Below are positions 1 to 13,358 of a stretch of DNA of 64,000 bases, in pieces. Origin of the DNA: Anarhynchus alexandrinus (taxonomy: Eukaryota > Chordata > Aves > Charadriiformes > Charadriidae); assembly GCA_008711295.1 (NCBI GenBank), contig VUYV01000019.1:7443882-7507881 (forward strand), written 5' to 3'. Below the pieces are notes generated by a model. It saw nothing but the letters and a program-made list of their open reading frames with translations, did no database searches and was not told the DNA's origin. Made by a program: the position numbers and the translations under genes. Position 1 is the first letter of the stretch, and each line of letters begins with the position of its first letter.

Positions 1-3000
1 GACTTTTAATTCTTAAACTCCTGACTTGGAAAGACTAGAATTATTAGTTCTTCATATTTCAATTTGCAAGGTTTGCTAACTCTCCGCAACTCATGTCAGA
101 GATGCCACACTTTCACACAAAGGGAACTCCTAAAAATAGGCTTGGTTTTCCAGAAGACAGAACAGAAGGGGAGAAAAGCCCTCAGACTGGCTGCTCACCT
201 TATTTTTTTTTCCTATATTGTTCTCCAAAAATGCTCATTTGACAGTATATAATTGCAAGGACTTGATGCCTAGACCATGTCTGCTCTTTTGAGTATCTAT
301 ATCAATAACAAAGACGAAGCCCATGAAATGTGAAAATTCCCTTCCACCTCTTTCACCAATATGAAGGCCACAAAATTTAAATAATCAGAAAATGTATCAG
401 ACCTGTTCAGTCAGATGATTTTCTTTATCAAAACGTAGCTTTGGTCTTCAACTGTGGAAGGAGATGGGAGTTTCATCTCCCCCTACTTCAGGATTTTTTA
501 AATCATCTAGTGTTTCATCAAATATCTATAAATCCAAATTCTCTCCTGGTCTTTTCAAACTATTTAATACCAGATATAAGTTATTTAGACAGTACAAATT
601 GCATTTTCTCTGTCAAAAAAAGGGAAAAAAATGAAAGTCAACAAAACAAGCTTTCAATTTTACTACCCTTGGAATGGGAAGTGTAAGCTAATATGTATTT
701 TATTCCATATCTGTCTTTTCTTCTATTAAACAATGTTTCTGAAATAATCCAACAGCAAATTGAACCCAAAGTACTACAGTCAACAAACAAAATCAGTACC
801 TTCCCTCTGTTTTCTCAACCATTTTAAATGTCAGTCTTGGGTCCATAATTAATAGTGAGTTCTACAAAACAAGCACGGTTCAGTTTTGCTTTTCTCTTAT
901 GTATCAATGCACATAGCCCTAAAGGCACATTACAGATACTGTCTTCAAAATTTTGAAGCGTGCAAGGAACATCTAAATCTTTCTTCTTTTGTCTCTAAAA
1001 TATTGGGGAAATATTTTCCATAGACACTTTTCTTTGTCATGCTAATAAGCCGTCCTGGTCAATAGGTTCTTGCAGTGTGAGGCATTTGCGGCATTACAGC
1101 AGGCTTCACACTGATAAAAAGCCACACCAGAAACCTATCACAAAACACACAATCATCTGTCACTATAAGTTATCCAATTGTAACTACAGGGGGTATTTTT
1201 AAGCAGGCAGAATGTAATTGCCTACTTGGAATTCTGCCAAGACACTGGAGCTAATTATTTTTTAAGGATGAATTTAGTGCTTGCATGAAAGCTGACGGAT
1301 CAATAGCAAGAGACGATGAAGTCAGTTTATTCACAGACTAGGTATGGTGCTAGCTGCGGTGATGCTAAGTTCCCTGCTGTGCCCTGACAATATACCATTT
1401 TCCTAAAATTGGAGGGGGATATGCATTAGAGTGAGACTGCTCAACAACCTCTGCTTTTAATGGAAACTACCAGCAGCGAGCATGAACACATACATGTACC
1501 TGTCTCTCCAGACCCAAAATAGTGACCAAACTAGTCTTTCAGCCAGAAACTACTTTATCTTCCCAGAATTCAAACTAGTGACTTACATTCTGTATTATAT
1601 ATATTAAAAGGAGCATATTGAATTTAAACATGTCTAAAGTACTCATTTAGTACTAAAGGAGAGTGCTAACAATATTATGTCAAATTGACCAAACTAGCCT
1701 GTACTATATTACTGATCAAGATGTAAAAACAGTTTCTAAGATTTCTCTGCTGGCTGTTAAATGTTTTAAAAGACTGAGTCCCAGAAGGAAAAAACTAATT
1801 CTACTCTCAGCTGCATAACATTATAGGCTGAAAGTATACATCCTGCACGGGATGTGCCTATCTCTCTTTTTTCATGATTTACCGACTGTTCCACAAAAGT
1901 CACGTTGATCTTGTGAGGCGAAGGCAAAAATTAAGACTCCCTGTTAGCAAAAAAAATAGCAGGTGCAGATTCTGGCTTAGCATCATTGTCACACCACCAA
2001 CATCGTTCATGATCACTTTACAGCCACCCAAAGAATATATTTTCTTTAGAAGATAAGGATTCCTCCCTTATACCTCCAGTATTAAACAGTAAAACTAAAA
2101 GGACACAAAGAAACTTAGTTATCTATATTAAAAAAATACAGGTTATGTTGCCTATAGGTACACACCCCATCCCTGCCAGATGCACAGTCAGCACAGGTCA
2201 GATAAACAAAAACAAAAGCAACATTGTAGATGCTGAAAAAATTGTTTTGTTGTTTTAGTTGTAGATAGAGAAGGCTTTTTATTTTAAAAAACATTTTAAG
2301 TGCTTTAAACAAAATATATTATACAACATAAGTAAAATGTTTTAAAAGAAAAATGTTCTCTGAATTAATATTGCAAGTTCTAAAAAAATAGTCAGAACGG
2401 GTTTTTTGCTATTACAGAAATAACATGAACAGAAAGACCTTCAAATCCAAATCAGGGAGAGAAGATTAAATAACAAAAGCTAAATACCAGACTAAGCTTG
2501 CATGTTTTGTTCCACAATGCAATGTTACAATTCTTCTACATTAGAATTAAGAGGAGAATCTTGGAAGTGACATTGAATAAAATAAAACTGACTGTACAAA
2601 GCAGAACCATATGGACAACAAACACTGTGATTAACAAGGTTTAAATCCAGTATCTTTACGGTCACTGCACAGACCTCAACCGCTCAAAGACAAGGCATAA
2701 ATAAGTGACAGCATTCTTCATCCACTGTGAAGAAAATCAGCAAAATGGAACCATGAAACAAATTTTGCAAGTGGCTAATGTAACTAGACAGCAGCCAGGT
2801 ATTTACAGTTATGAATCCTGCCTCAGATGGGATCTCTGGATGGAAAAGAGAGGCAATATAGCCAAACACAGCACTGATGTAGCACGTCCCTGCTGCAGCT
2901 TGTGCACGAGATTCATGCCTGCCATGCAGGGGTCAGGGATCTATTTCTAGATCCTTCAAAAACAACTGTGCAACTTCTCAATTACTCCACCTAGAAGAGG

Positions 3001-4510
3001 AGGAAGTTGGTCATATTTGTTATGTTAACAGTGTTGTGAAAACCATATTTTGTCACTAGTTAGAATTTAGAGGCTCCTTCTGCAGTTTTTCCTCTCTCTG
3101 GTAGAGACACAGCACGGACAGAAAAGCTGCAAAGCCCTCCCTCCTCTTTATTTATGACTCGGGACAAAGTGCTGCCACATTTTCAGGCAGCTACCAACAA
3201 ACAGCTGCCCTCTGGTTTTCATTTTCTCAGCATTCAACTGTCACCTCAAACCAGGACACTCCTGTACCACTGTCTTTGCATTGACAAGGTACGGCACCAA
3301 CACCAAGTCAGAAATGGCAATGGACCTAAGATGGATCTAACTTGGTATCTATTTCTTACCCAATTAAAGAGAATTAATTGGGCAAGAGTGGAAGAGCTGG
3401 AGGTCTGCTCCCTGTCCTTACATTTTCCTCTTCACAGCCCCTTGCTCTGGCATGAACACTTTTTATCAGGGCAGACAGTGCTGCCCTCCCATCACAACAC
3501 TGAAAACACCACAGTATCTATACAGTGCAGGATAGTTACAAAATATAAATGTCCAGTTTTAANCAAAACAATTCAACATTGCTATTGCAGAATCTGTCTG
3601 CAGTTTTCTTCCAGATTTTATTTCTGATTTGTTTTACAGTTGGCAGTCACAAATTAATCAGTCATGTGACCTATGTGCCCAGTTACAGATCCGTTTCTTT
3701 GCATTTATTCTTCGATGCAAGATATTTTGGCTATAGTTAAGTTCTACTCTACAACCATGCCACTATGACATTTGTGTATGAGTTTTTCCATCCAGTTAAT
3801 TCTGATTCTTAAAATATAAAATCTGGTTTCCTTTCCATAAGCACTGAGGAAAATAAATTGCAAGCTTTTAAAAACACGTTCCACAGAATCATCTGGAGCA
3901 ATCTGTAACGACTAAATTGAGCCCGAGATCTAGTCCAGATGAACGTGCAAGAGAGAAAACTCCTCACCCCTGACACTACCTAGAGCTGGACACAGACACC
4001 CAGTACAGGGGTCCATCACAGGAGAAAGCTGAGCTTAGGGCACAGATGAAGACTTCACATGACACTGCACACCCAACAGAACCATGTAGCTGCACCATGG
4101 AGAGCAATAGGAGTGTTCTGGGGAGCTCTTCCTAAGCTCTACCTTCGGAACAGGCTAAGGAGAAAACACACCACAGGGAAGAGCAACTGAGAACACAGCC
4201 CAGCTGTGTAATGCTCCATAGATGCCATCAAAGAGTGCAGAGAAACCTGATGAATCTGCTGCAATTGTTCAAGCGCTAAACAAATTATTCTGGGAAGCTC
4301 AAATTATTTCAGAATCAAAAGAATAAAGGCCAGATTTAATCACTATAGGCTCTTTTCTTACGGGCTGCAGCTTTGAGAGTCTTTAATATAAACCTGAGTA
4401 ACCACAGCTAATCAAGGTTCATTTACTGTACACTACCCATAATAACAAAAAAGGAAAACATAACAACTTTTCTTTTACATTTCTTACTTTCTTCACACTT
4501 AGCAAAATAT
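1..4510. other. AT-rich noncoding DNA, no gene seen
   Basis: No repeat family or coding exon is recognised here. The longest open frame (3154-3627, plus strand) has no recognisable domain, ordinary AT-rich composition and an ambiguous base at 3563, so I treat it as chance. A loose foldback lies at 1062-1138: outer arms ataggtt/aacctat, inner arms cagtgtga/tcacactg. Its side loops are very unequal. Confidence 0.6.
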
Positions 4511-4912
4511 AATCATAGAATGGTTTAAGCTGGAAGGGACCTTAAAGATCATCCAGTTCCAACCCCCTGCCATAGGCAGGGACACCTCCCACCAGACCAG
4601 GTTGCTCCAAGCCCCGTCCAACCTGGCCTTGAACACCTCCAGGGATAGGGCAGCCACAGCTTCTCTGGGCAACCTGGGCCAGGGGCTCACCACCCTCAGA
4701 GTGAATTTTTTTTTCCTAATATCTAATCTAAATCTCCCCTCTTCCAGTTTGAAGTCTTTCCCCCTCATCCTATCACTACATGCCCTTGCAAAAAGTCCCT
4801 CTCCAGCCTTCTTGTATGCCTCCTTCAGGTATTGGAAGGTTGGTATAAGGTCTCCCCAGAGCCTTCTCTTCTCCAGGCTGAACAACCCCAACTCTCTCAG
4901 CCTCATAAAAGA
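4511..4912 (-). mobile_element. CR1 LINE 3' fragment, minus strand
   Basis: The plus strand begins with aatcatagaatgg, the reverse complement of the CR1 3' terminus. Read on the minus strand, the copy carries the end of the CR1 ORF2-like frame (residues like LRELGLFSLEKRRL, then a GRFRLDIRK-type stretch) and the usual 3' tail. It is 5' truncated, as is normal for CR1. The frame stays open for about 130 codons but is only the C-terminal end of a reverse transcriptase polyprotein, so no active product is expected. The family call rests on several recognisable landmarks. Confidence 0.93.
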
Positions 4913-5780
4913 CTTTGTCCAGCACTGCTGAAGTTAACAGGCAATGGGAGCAGGATCAAGAGAATATGCATCTCTAAGACTACTAGAAAGAGAAGAGTCT
5001 TGAAGAATGAAAACAAGAACTCACAGATGTTCCATTTAGTTCACTTTGCAAAGTGACAATTTACATTTCCTTTCTAAAGAAAACATCTGTGGCAAAGGTT
5101 TAAATTTCCTTCTCTCTTTTGATTTGAATTCACCCTCCTTTTCTTAAATGTCCTTTATACAGACCAAACAATACAGGTTTTTTTTTTCATCAGAGCTAAT
5201 AATGACACACTGCAAAGTAAAACCAAAATTCTTTAGCAATACTGCATAATTAGAAGTAATTTATACAACTGCTACAGATGACTGAGTCAAAAAGGAATTA
5301 TGAAACGCTGAAAACCATGAACATCTATTAAGGAGTATACAGCTTTTTGATGTCTCCCTCCAACTTAATAGTAATAGTATTAGTAATTTTTGAAGGCTGA
5401 ATTCAGTCTTTCCTCCTACTCAGTTATCTCATTCACTAATGACAGATTGCAGAAAAGAAATAAAGCATGTGCAAATGTAGCATGCACACTGTCATTCACA
5501 ACTTTCATATGTACAAGTGAATTTAAGAAACATAAAAGGTAACGCAACTCATTCCTTTTCCAATCTTTTAGCAACAAGGCTTTATAATGATGCAGTCTTT
5601 CTACATATATACAAAAATATATACATATTTCTATTAAAATATGTCATGTATTTGTCTACTGAATTCCCTTTCTGAACATATACAGAGATACTCCTACAGC
5701 CTCACACTCTGATCCATGTTTTTTCTTCCCCCAGTGACAGTGGCTAAGGATTCATTGAGGCTTCCAAAAAAACACAATTG
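4913..5780. other. AT-rich noncoding DNA, nothing recognised
   Basis: No exon, RNA gene or repeat family is evident between the CR1 tail and the SINE fragment. Short TA-rich stretches occur near 5605-5645. Confidence 0.5.
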
Positions 5781-5850
5781 TACAGCAGTGTAGTGGTTAG
5801 AGCACCCATCCAGTAATTAAGAAATCCAGATTGAATTCCCTTCTCTGCCC
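5781..5850 (+). repeat. tRNA-derived SINE head (MIR/CORE-SINE-like)
   Basis: The segment has a tRNA-like internal promoter. An A-box-like tgtagtggttagagc begins at 5789, and a decayed B-box-like gattgaattcc lies about 40 bases on, followed by ttctctgcc. This order and spacing match the tRNA-related head of MIR-type SINEs of amniotes. The conserved core expected downstream is not seen, so it is a fragment. It could instead be another tRNA-derived SINE; the decayed B box argues against a functional tRNA gene. Confidence 0.5.
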
Positions 5851-6667
5851 AAAAGAAAAAAAAGAATTCTACCTATATCCTTCTAGAAGACAGCTCCTAG
5901 CTACAGGTTGTACACTATTTTGGATGAAAATATTTGCCACTTTTCTTTTTACAGTGTCCTACTTGGCTAGCAAAGAAGAAAGCTGTGATGAAGATTCATT
6001 GTGAAAAGTCAGGTACAGCAGAAAATGTTACTGCCCCAGTAGGCATCAGAGTACCATGTACTAGTTTCCATCTTTTATTTTGAATAAAACCATCAAATAC
6101 TACACAGATTTATCCTGAGAACAGGGACCAAAACTCTATTCTGTCCCACAAGGCATGATCCAAACTCCACAAAGTTATACTTTTTTCAGGACTTGCTGGC
6201 TTACCATACAAAATAAAGCAAACAAACAAACATCCCCCAAAAACCCAAACAACAGCAAGCTAAGCTGGCATAGCTTCAACAGGAGGAGGGGAGTGCACCA
6301 CCTTTGCCACCAGGAGCCCGTATGATTTAGGATCTCTCTATGGAGAGTTACAATGCGAGTTTAACGTTTTTTCCCCCAACAGAAGGTGGGCACAGAACAC
6401 GCATCTTCCATTCACTCCCTGAACAAATATTCAAACCATTAGGCTCCAGTAGGAACAAGGACTGCAAATATCACATCCCTTTCTTCTGGCCAGATATAGA
6501 AAAAAGAACACCCCGAAACATTTCTAGAGATAAGAGTTTCTGAGGAAACCCATAGTTAAGTTACATCGTGTGGACAGAAAATAACACCCAACCTTGCTAC
6601 CTGAAGATTTACTTAGGAAAATACCCAGATTTTTGTACCCCACTGGGCACAGATGTGAAATCACTGA
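5851..6667. other. AT-rich noncoding DNA
   Basis: No recognisable feature apart from a short A-rich stretch near 6210-6250. Confidence 0.5.
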
Positions 6668-6728
6668 GGTTGGAGTTGGGCTAGCTGACCTTTAAAGGCC
6701 CCTTCCATCCCAAACTACTTTATGATGA
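6668..6728 (+). mobile_element. CR1 3'-end fragment
   Basis: About 60 bases match the CR1 3' tail in order: ggttggagttgggctagctgac, then ctttaaaggccccttccatcccaaacta, then a decayed ttatgat where the terminal octamer repeats should be. Everything upstream is missing, so this is a short, old, heavily truncated insertion on the plus strand. Confidence 0.8.
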
Positions 6729-9700
6729 AACATATAAATTCACACGTCTATCAAAAATACAGCAACATCTCAGTATTCACAGACACAATTTTAGGCACCA
6801 CATGAGAGTTAAAATAATCCTTATTTTTTAAAGTAAAAACTGGAAGCCTGAGACCAGGATGCTTAGAGTCTGTCCATATCACAGTTCAGGGACCAAACTC
6901 TTTTATGTATGTTTTTCCGAGAGTATTAGTCATAGGTCTGCACAAAAAACTGGGATCACTGGAAGAACGCAGGTCTAAATCTAACTAGGGGGGAACAAAA
7001 ACAAACCAAAAAAAGGAAAATGAAGAGAAGTTCCACCTACAACAATTTTAAAATTAAAATAAACTCAAGATGTACTTGAAAAGGAAACAAACAGGTTATT
7101 TGCACTTTATTTCTAACTGAGCGTATGACAGTAGATGCTACAGGTTTTTGCATAGAAAGCACATCTATTAACCCTAAGCTTGTTTAAAAAGAGAAGGGAT
7201 CAGGATCCTTAGGCTAGCAAGGCTCCAACCAAAGGTTTGAAGAAAAAATATATTTTTTTTAAAAAAAGAAATGTAGAATACAATATGCTCCAGTTATTTT
7301 ATAGGCTTAAAAAGCAAGTGCCTCCTCCTCTGAACATCTATTGTTCAGACTGAATCTGCCAACTAAACTTCTGTTTTCTGGAGCTCCAGCACACAGCATT
7401 TAAGGCAATAAATACTGTGGGGAATATGTATAGCACATAATCATTTATGCCAGAAATTTGGAGGATCAACTCCTTTCAAGAACTAAATTGTCCTTCATCA
7501 GTAAACACAGGGGGAAATCATTATAATTTTATACCCACTGCATAATAAACAATCATCTTTATTCTACCAATCAAATTATTGTGTATATCAGGGCACTCTT
7601 TTCAACTCTTAAAATTATAGCTAAATGCCCTCCAAGTGGTGAAAAGTGGTCCTTAAGTCAACTGCACTTATGAAACATACATTATTTAGACAATGAGCCT
7701 GTTACCATATGGTGCTGATACATTTCTAATTTTGACATACCTTAGCTACAGAAAGTACTTCAAAGCAAATATGAGGGAAAAAAAAATCATAAAAGGAAAA
7801 AGCATTCTACTAGGAGACTTGGTTCTGAATTGACTTGACTAACAATCATGAAGTCCTGTACCCCTACTATTACATACATTTATCTATTATCTCAAAACTG
7901 ATTTTCCTTGCAATATTTGAAACTTCTTGCTTTCTGCTTTTGTAGTTGCAGGATACAAATATTTTATTCTAAAGAAAATATCAGGGTTTATGATCAATTA
8001 TCTACAATTCTATTAATGGGACCTCTATCCAGTAAACACTTGCATTAAAAATTAAAAAATTGTCCTTCAGATCCATCTCCTGATACCTTATAAGATAGAC
8101 TCCTTCACAGAGTTACTCTAATTTAACACAAGCATAACAGGAAAACTGGATAGAAGATACTTGAGTACATATTTTCCAATTTTCTAATTACATAGGCTTC
8201 CTCTGTGTCTTTGAAAGTACATTATTAGTGTCTAAAGATTAAAACACATTACTTAATTTTGATTTCTCTACTATTTGTTAGGCTATTGGTCTGGAATGTA
8301 ATCTTTTCTACACAAAGCAACTCATCACCCATGTTAATCTACAAACCAAAGCACAAATAACATCAGAACATATCCCGTAACACCATTACTTTGCAATCTC
8401 ATTTACTTTCTAACACAATCCACTGTAACTCGACTTGCGATGGTGTTGCTTCTTTTTTCTGCAGGGAAAGCTTACAACATCAAATTATACATCAACTTTA
8501 TGCAAAAGCATGAAATACAAATTGATAAAATATCATCTCTACTTAATCTGTACCCAAATTATAGTAAAATCCTTGATAAACATTTTCTGTTATTTTGAAA
8601 ATATTGCACGAAAATTTGTAAACTCTCCAGTAGCATGCTTATAATCTGGTATGAATTTTATCTCTAGTGTTTCTTGATATAAACAACCAACAAAACACAA
8701 ATGCATGTATGCTTAGAGAACCTGACTCCTCACATTACACTGCCCTGCTTTCCTGAACTCTGACAGAGAAGCACAGATAAAATGCATACGAATTTACGCC
8801 CATACTCACTCAGCTGTTGCTGATGTTCACTGGTTTAGCTTGGGGAACCCAGATGCTGTCCTGATTCGCTGAAGCACTTTAGCGCCCTATCCAACACTAA
8901 ACCAGGGTCTCAGATTTCTTAACTACACTGGAAGTCACTGTAAAAATAAGCTGTTACTTCCAACACATATCATTGAGAAAATAAAAATGTCCACGTTTAA
9001 AAGCATGCTTTTATTGTGCTTTGTTGCTGCGCTTGAAGATGTGCACTGGACCAGAAGGAGCACTGACACTAGAAAACTAACATCTTCAGCTACAGACTGC
9101 CAAACTGCCTCTTCTGATGGTGTTAGCCAATGTAGCATCACCAGGATCTGAGAAACTACAGGCAGTTTTACACCAGCTGAGAGTCAGAACATTTGAAGGT
9201 CAATCTTCTTGCAGTTTCCTCTTCCACTGGTGTACAGAAAAGAGAGGGTTTGGCCCTACGTTCCACTTGCCAAGTCCACACTTCAGAGTAAACAAAACTC
9301 CTCAGGCATTCTACTTTCACACTCATCTTTTCTATTCCTACATACAAACCACTACTTAGGCTACGCAAATGCAACACTCACCTTCTGTCTGTGATGTAGA
9401 CAAGTAAGGATCAGCCCGCACTCTTACCATGACTGCGTTATTGCAACTAGAGAAGCTATAATGGAGGTTATACAAGGGACAGCTGAGCCAGACTACCTTA
9501 CCTCCAGTTTTTAACGTTATAGATTGCATTATATATACACCAGGTTAAGTCAATAGGGAAGATAACCGAAGTCACAGCATATTTCTTACACTTCTGAAGA
9601 GATTTTATATTCTAAAAAAATTTAAAATTATGTTCTACTTGCTATGTAGTCTGAAACATACTTTTAACATTACTAGTTTATCATTCTGTTCAGGGTGGTT

Positions 9701-10707
9701 GATGAACTGGGTTTCTTAAAAACCTTAACCATGTATTCAGCAACTAATTAGAAAAAAAAGTTAAATTCATTTACAGTCTTTCTCAAGCTCCCTTTTTCTT
9801 TCTTTTGCCACGCTTGCCTGCAATGCCTGCCTAAGGCTGTTGATCAGTTCAATCTCAAGCAACGGCAACCTAAGAACAGCTCTTCTTACTAGTGACAGTA
9901 TTCCAAGAAGCTCAGTGAAATCACACTCAATTTTTTGAGCTTGACACGGTATCCGCTTGCCAAGCCTACTAGCAGCACCAGAAGCACTGGAGTTGACTGT
10001 TCAGCCCCAGGAAGCAAGTACTGCATCACTTCTAGTTCCCATACTGTTCATCCTTCCAAACTTTGAGGCTATATTTTTCTTCTTACATGAATCGTCTTTT
10101 GAAGAAGTGATTATTCAACTGTATTTGTAGCATTCAGCCTCCAATCACAATTTTTTTTCAAGCTCCGAATAAGAAGGAAAAAAAGTAAGTGTGAACATGG
10201 AAAAAAAGCGTGAATATATATCTGTATGTACATGTGTGTGTATTTATAACTGCTTCTCATTTAAAACACCAGCATAATAAGATGTAGATTTCTGACTTGA
10301 ATCCAAAGCAAGACATAGCTGTGATCAGGACACCCCTGCTTCTTTCAGTCACTGAATACACTTTAGAACTCAGTGAAACAAGACACAGCGGGGAGGAGGT
10401 AAAGCTTAATTCCAGAGTATCTTTAAAATAGCTTTTATCATATAAAAGGTCTTACAAGAAAAACATAGCACAAAATTTCTCACAGAACTGTAGAAGTGTT
10501 GTATTTAGCCAAGACAGAGTGCCCAGTAAAGCAGGGTTCCTGTGACACAGATTAAAATACTGGGTCCATGCAAAATAGCTGAGCCCTTACCCTATCTTCG
10601 TGAGAAAGCAGGTAGATGCAAACATCAAAACTTATTTAAAAACATTTAAAACTTCCAGAGAGAAAAATACTAAGCTTTGTAATGACTTTTTTTTTTCTTC
10701 TTTAAAG
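6729..10707. other. AT-rich noncoding DNA
   Basis: No confident gene or repeat. The part 8780-9480 has more CpG and more complex sequence than its surroundings. It holds a donor-like site on the minus strand (cagaag/gtgagt, cut near 9378), but no convincing acceptor or long shared reading frame accompanies it. Confidence 0.5.
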
Positions 10708-10857
10708 AACAAAACATCTGAATCTGTACTTAATTCTTCTTTTCAGCTGAATAGCAAAAGTCTTGAAACAACATCATCTACACCTCCACAGATCCTGAAT
10801 GATCATCAGTCCAGGACACCCGTGCAACAGTGCTGCAATACACGCAACTGCGGACAG
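10708..10857 (+). other. Candidate spliced exon, 150 nt, product unknown
   Basis: Seen: a T-rich tract (about 15 pyrimidines) leads to ctttaaag at 10700-10707. A stretch of exactly 50 codons without a stop then ends in CAG followed by the consensus donor gtaagtgtg at 10858. A second acceptor (cttcttttcag) would start the exon at 10747 in the same frame. The peptide is Ser/Thr/Asn-rich and ends with a Cys-containing segment (QQCCNTRNCGQ). It matches no family I know. Both ends are in phase 0, so the exon could be skipped or included without a frame change. Against it: the open frame continues on both sides and no neighbouring exon is identified, so it may be a chance combination or a noncoding-RNA exon. 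Confidence 0.3.
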
Positions 10858-12714
10858 GTAAGTGTGTTTTTATCTTCACTCATCACCAACAAATCAGATA
10901 ATAAAAATCTCAAACACACCATAACGCTCTAACAACATCCTCCAGGATGAGAGAAGAAAATATTTAAGTTTAGATTTTTCTAAACATTTCTGATGTTTTC
11001 AACCAAAGATCCGTTTCACTCCAAGCCCCTTCCTTCGTGTAATATCCACCTCCTGTTCTGCTCAGAAAACAGAAATTCAGATGATATTTTTGTACCCAAG
11101 AGGCTGACAAAAAAAATTTTAATGACAGAAGGCGGCACACAAGATGTGTGTTACATGCACTGTGTTGCAACTGATGTGATGAATTTCAGAGGGCTTGAAA
11201 GATAAAACTGCTACTGGAAAAACAACCACCCCTTTGTGCTACCTGGTTTTCTACCTAACTATGAAGAGGAAAGAAAACCCGGGTTGTTACAGACAAATCC
11301 CAAATGAAAATCAAAATGAGACCCAGCATACCCAAAAGAAAAGTAATGATAACAGTGAAAATTTTAAGGCTAATCCAGGAATTTTCTCTCACGCCTTCTA
11401 CAAAGTCTGACACTTTGATGTCTCAATCAAATATGCCCTTTCTGCCACTACTGTAATATAATGTTTTCCTTCAGTTCCAAAACATATTTCCATGAATACG
11501 ACAAAAGGAGAATGTACAGCACAGAGGCTGGTATTAAATATTTAACTTTCTACCTTAACAACCTTTCTTTTTTGTGTGTTTCTTGCTTCTGCTTGAGGCT
11601 AAATAGTAAGGCCAACTCATGAGGCAAAGCTAGTATCAGTCCTTATATATTATTCATTCATTTCAGATGTACCAATTCCACCTCTGTCTCTAAAGCCAGA
11701 TATGTCACTTCATAATAAAGCTCCTTCAGATCAGAAATCTAGAATTCTCTTCCTGTTAAGAAACCGGGACTCTCGCAACATTTTAGGGCTTCAGCAGTAC
11801 ATATTGTAAACTCCAACTATAGGGGGGACCTTTGAATCTGACTTTAACGAAGTAAATGGGAAATGAATACATGATTAATTTTACACTGTTTTTATATACC
11901 AAGCATGATTTTCTGATAGCAAATTCAACATTATTCAACACTTCTAAGAAGAGCTTGTAATTCTTCTTAAAGATAAAAAACACCACCGAATTCCTTTGCT
12001 TTTCCAGCCAGTTACAGAAGAGAGAAACCACTTGCTTCAAAGACCTAGCCCAGCTCCTTGTCATACATAGTTACAACTGCAGTAGATACTTGCAAATTAC
12101 CACTTTCTTAAACAACCCTCCTTTAGATGCACACATTTATCAGGAAAAAAGAAATTAGTGACACTTTCAGCACCTCTACACAGAAACAGTTGCTAGAAAT
12201 TTACTTAAAACAATGCTAAAGATCACCCCTAGCAATATTACCACGAAACCTAGTTTCGATCTTAAAATATTATGAATGCTTCAGCTTCAGTTCACTAGGA
12301 CTGCCTTTCAAATCACAACCTGATCTTGACAGGCTTCCCCAGAACTACCTGACAACAGAATTCCAGCGAGTGCGACTACAAATTAAATACTCTACCAAGA
12401 AATTTGAAAGCACACTCAAAAGAGAAACCTGAGCAAAATCTTCATGTCAGTTCCCCCCTGTAGGAAAAGTCCCCTCTGTCAGCGCAGAAGCCTCTGAAAC
12501 TCCTTCCCCTCACCACCCAAGGTCAAGATCTTTATATACTAAAGCTGTATGTTATGAGAATTGGCATAATATAGTTTAACCATCTAAGCCTGAAGGAAAA
12601 CCTTTTGTTCCATCTTGCCTAGAGGATGTATACAACTAACGTTGTATAGTTACCCGTTACTAAGCAAAGAAGAATCCTTCAATCAGTAAAGCCACTTTAA
12701 AAACTCAATCTGGC
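10858..12714. other. AT-rich noncoding DNA
   Basis: Nothing beyond short chance open frames. Confidence 0.5.
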
Positions 12715-12790
12715 AATATGACAAGCGTTCATTTAACTGCTTTTGTAGTCAACTTCCCCTCTCTTGAAGGTTCATAGGTAGGCTGACTAC
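12715..12790 (+). repeat. Copy A of a local ~70-bp duplicated segment
   Basis: It shares with 13289-13358 the ordered blocks tcatttaaYtgcttttgtag, caaYttcc, aaggYtcat and a gt-ag-ct run. Mismatches are scattered, as in an old duplication or two copies of an unidentified repeat. Spacing between copies is about 570 bases, same orientation. Confidence 0.6.
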
Positions 12791-13288
12791 ACTCCTCGGT
12801 ACCGAAACTAACCACCACCTGCTCTAAATGCATTTAATAGATGTCATATTATGTTACAGAAACAAGTATCATATGTCGGTTCATCAGATTTTATGCAAAA
12901 TGACCCTTCTCTTACTCAAATCTGGACTCTTATGCAGAAATTTTGTCCCTAGAGGAAAAAAAAGAAAAAGAAAATTGTGATCAATACCTAACGGTACATA
13001 ACAGTAGACTAATTAAAGAAGAATATGGGTTTAAATGCAGTATCATATTGGTTTGAATATCCAGAATAAATAATGAAAACTGTGGACAGTGACTTACAAT
13101 ACTAATATTACAATGTGTTATCACACCTTCTGACAAAGAAAAGCATTTACTAACACACTTTCGGCAGAACAATCTGTTTAGCATAGGTTTTTTTCCTGTA
13201 ACAGTTTGCCTTGTATGCTTAAATGCCACTTGTTCTGCTTTGCCAACTAAACATAGTAAGAGTTTAGTGTTTATACAGAGTACATTGG

Positions 13289-13358
13289 AATGTCAGGGGC
13301 TCATTTAATTGCTTTTGTAGCCAATTTCCTTGCCCCTCAAGGCTCATTAGTCAGTCAT
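13289..13358 (+). repeat. Copy B of the local ~70-bp duplicated segment
   Basis: Partner of 12715-12790. The best-preserved block is tcatttaattgcttttgtag at 13301-13320. No known repeat family is recognised. Confidence 0.6.

Noticed and set aside
1062..1138. Foldback as a microRNA precursor
   Set aside because: Arm segments are separated by unequal loops (4 versus 18 bases) and no known mature microRNA is recognised.
3154..3627. 157-codon plus-strand frame
   Set aside because: No domain, no splice or promoter support, crosses an ambiguous base, ordinary AT-rich composition.
9378..9450. Minus-strand donor cagaag/gtgagt suggesting an exon
   Set aside because: Upstream on that strand no acceptor with a sensible exon and open frame could be found.
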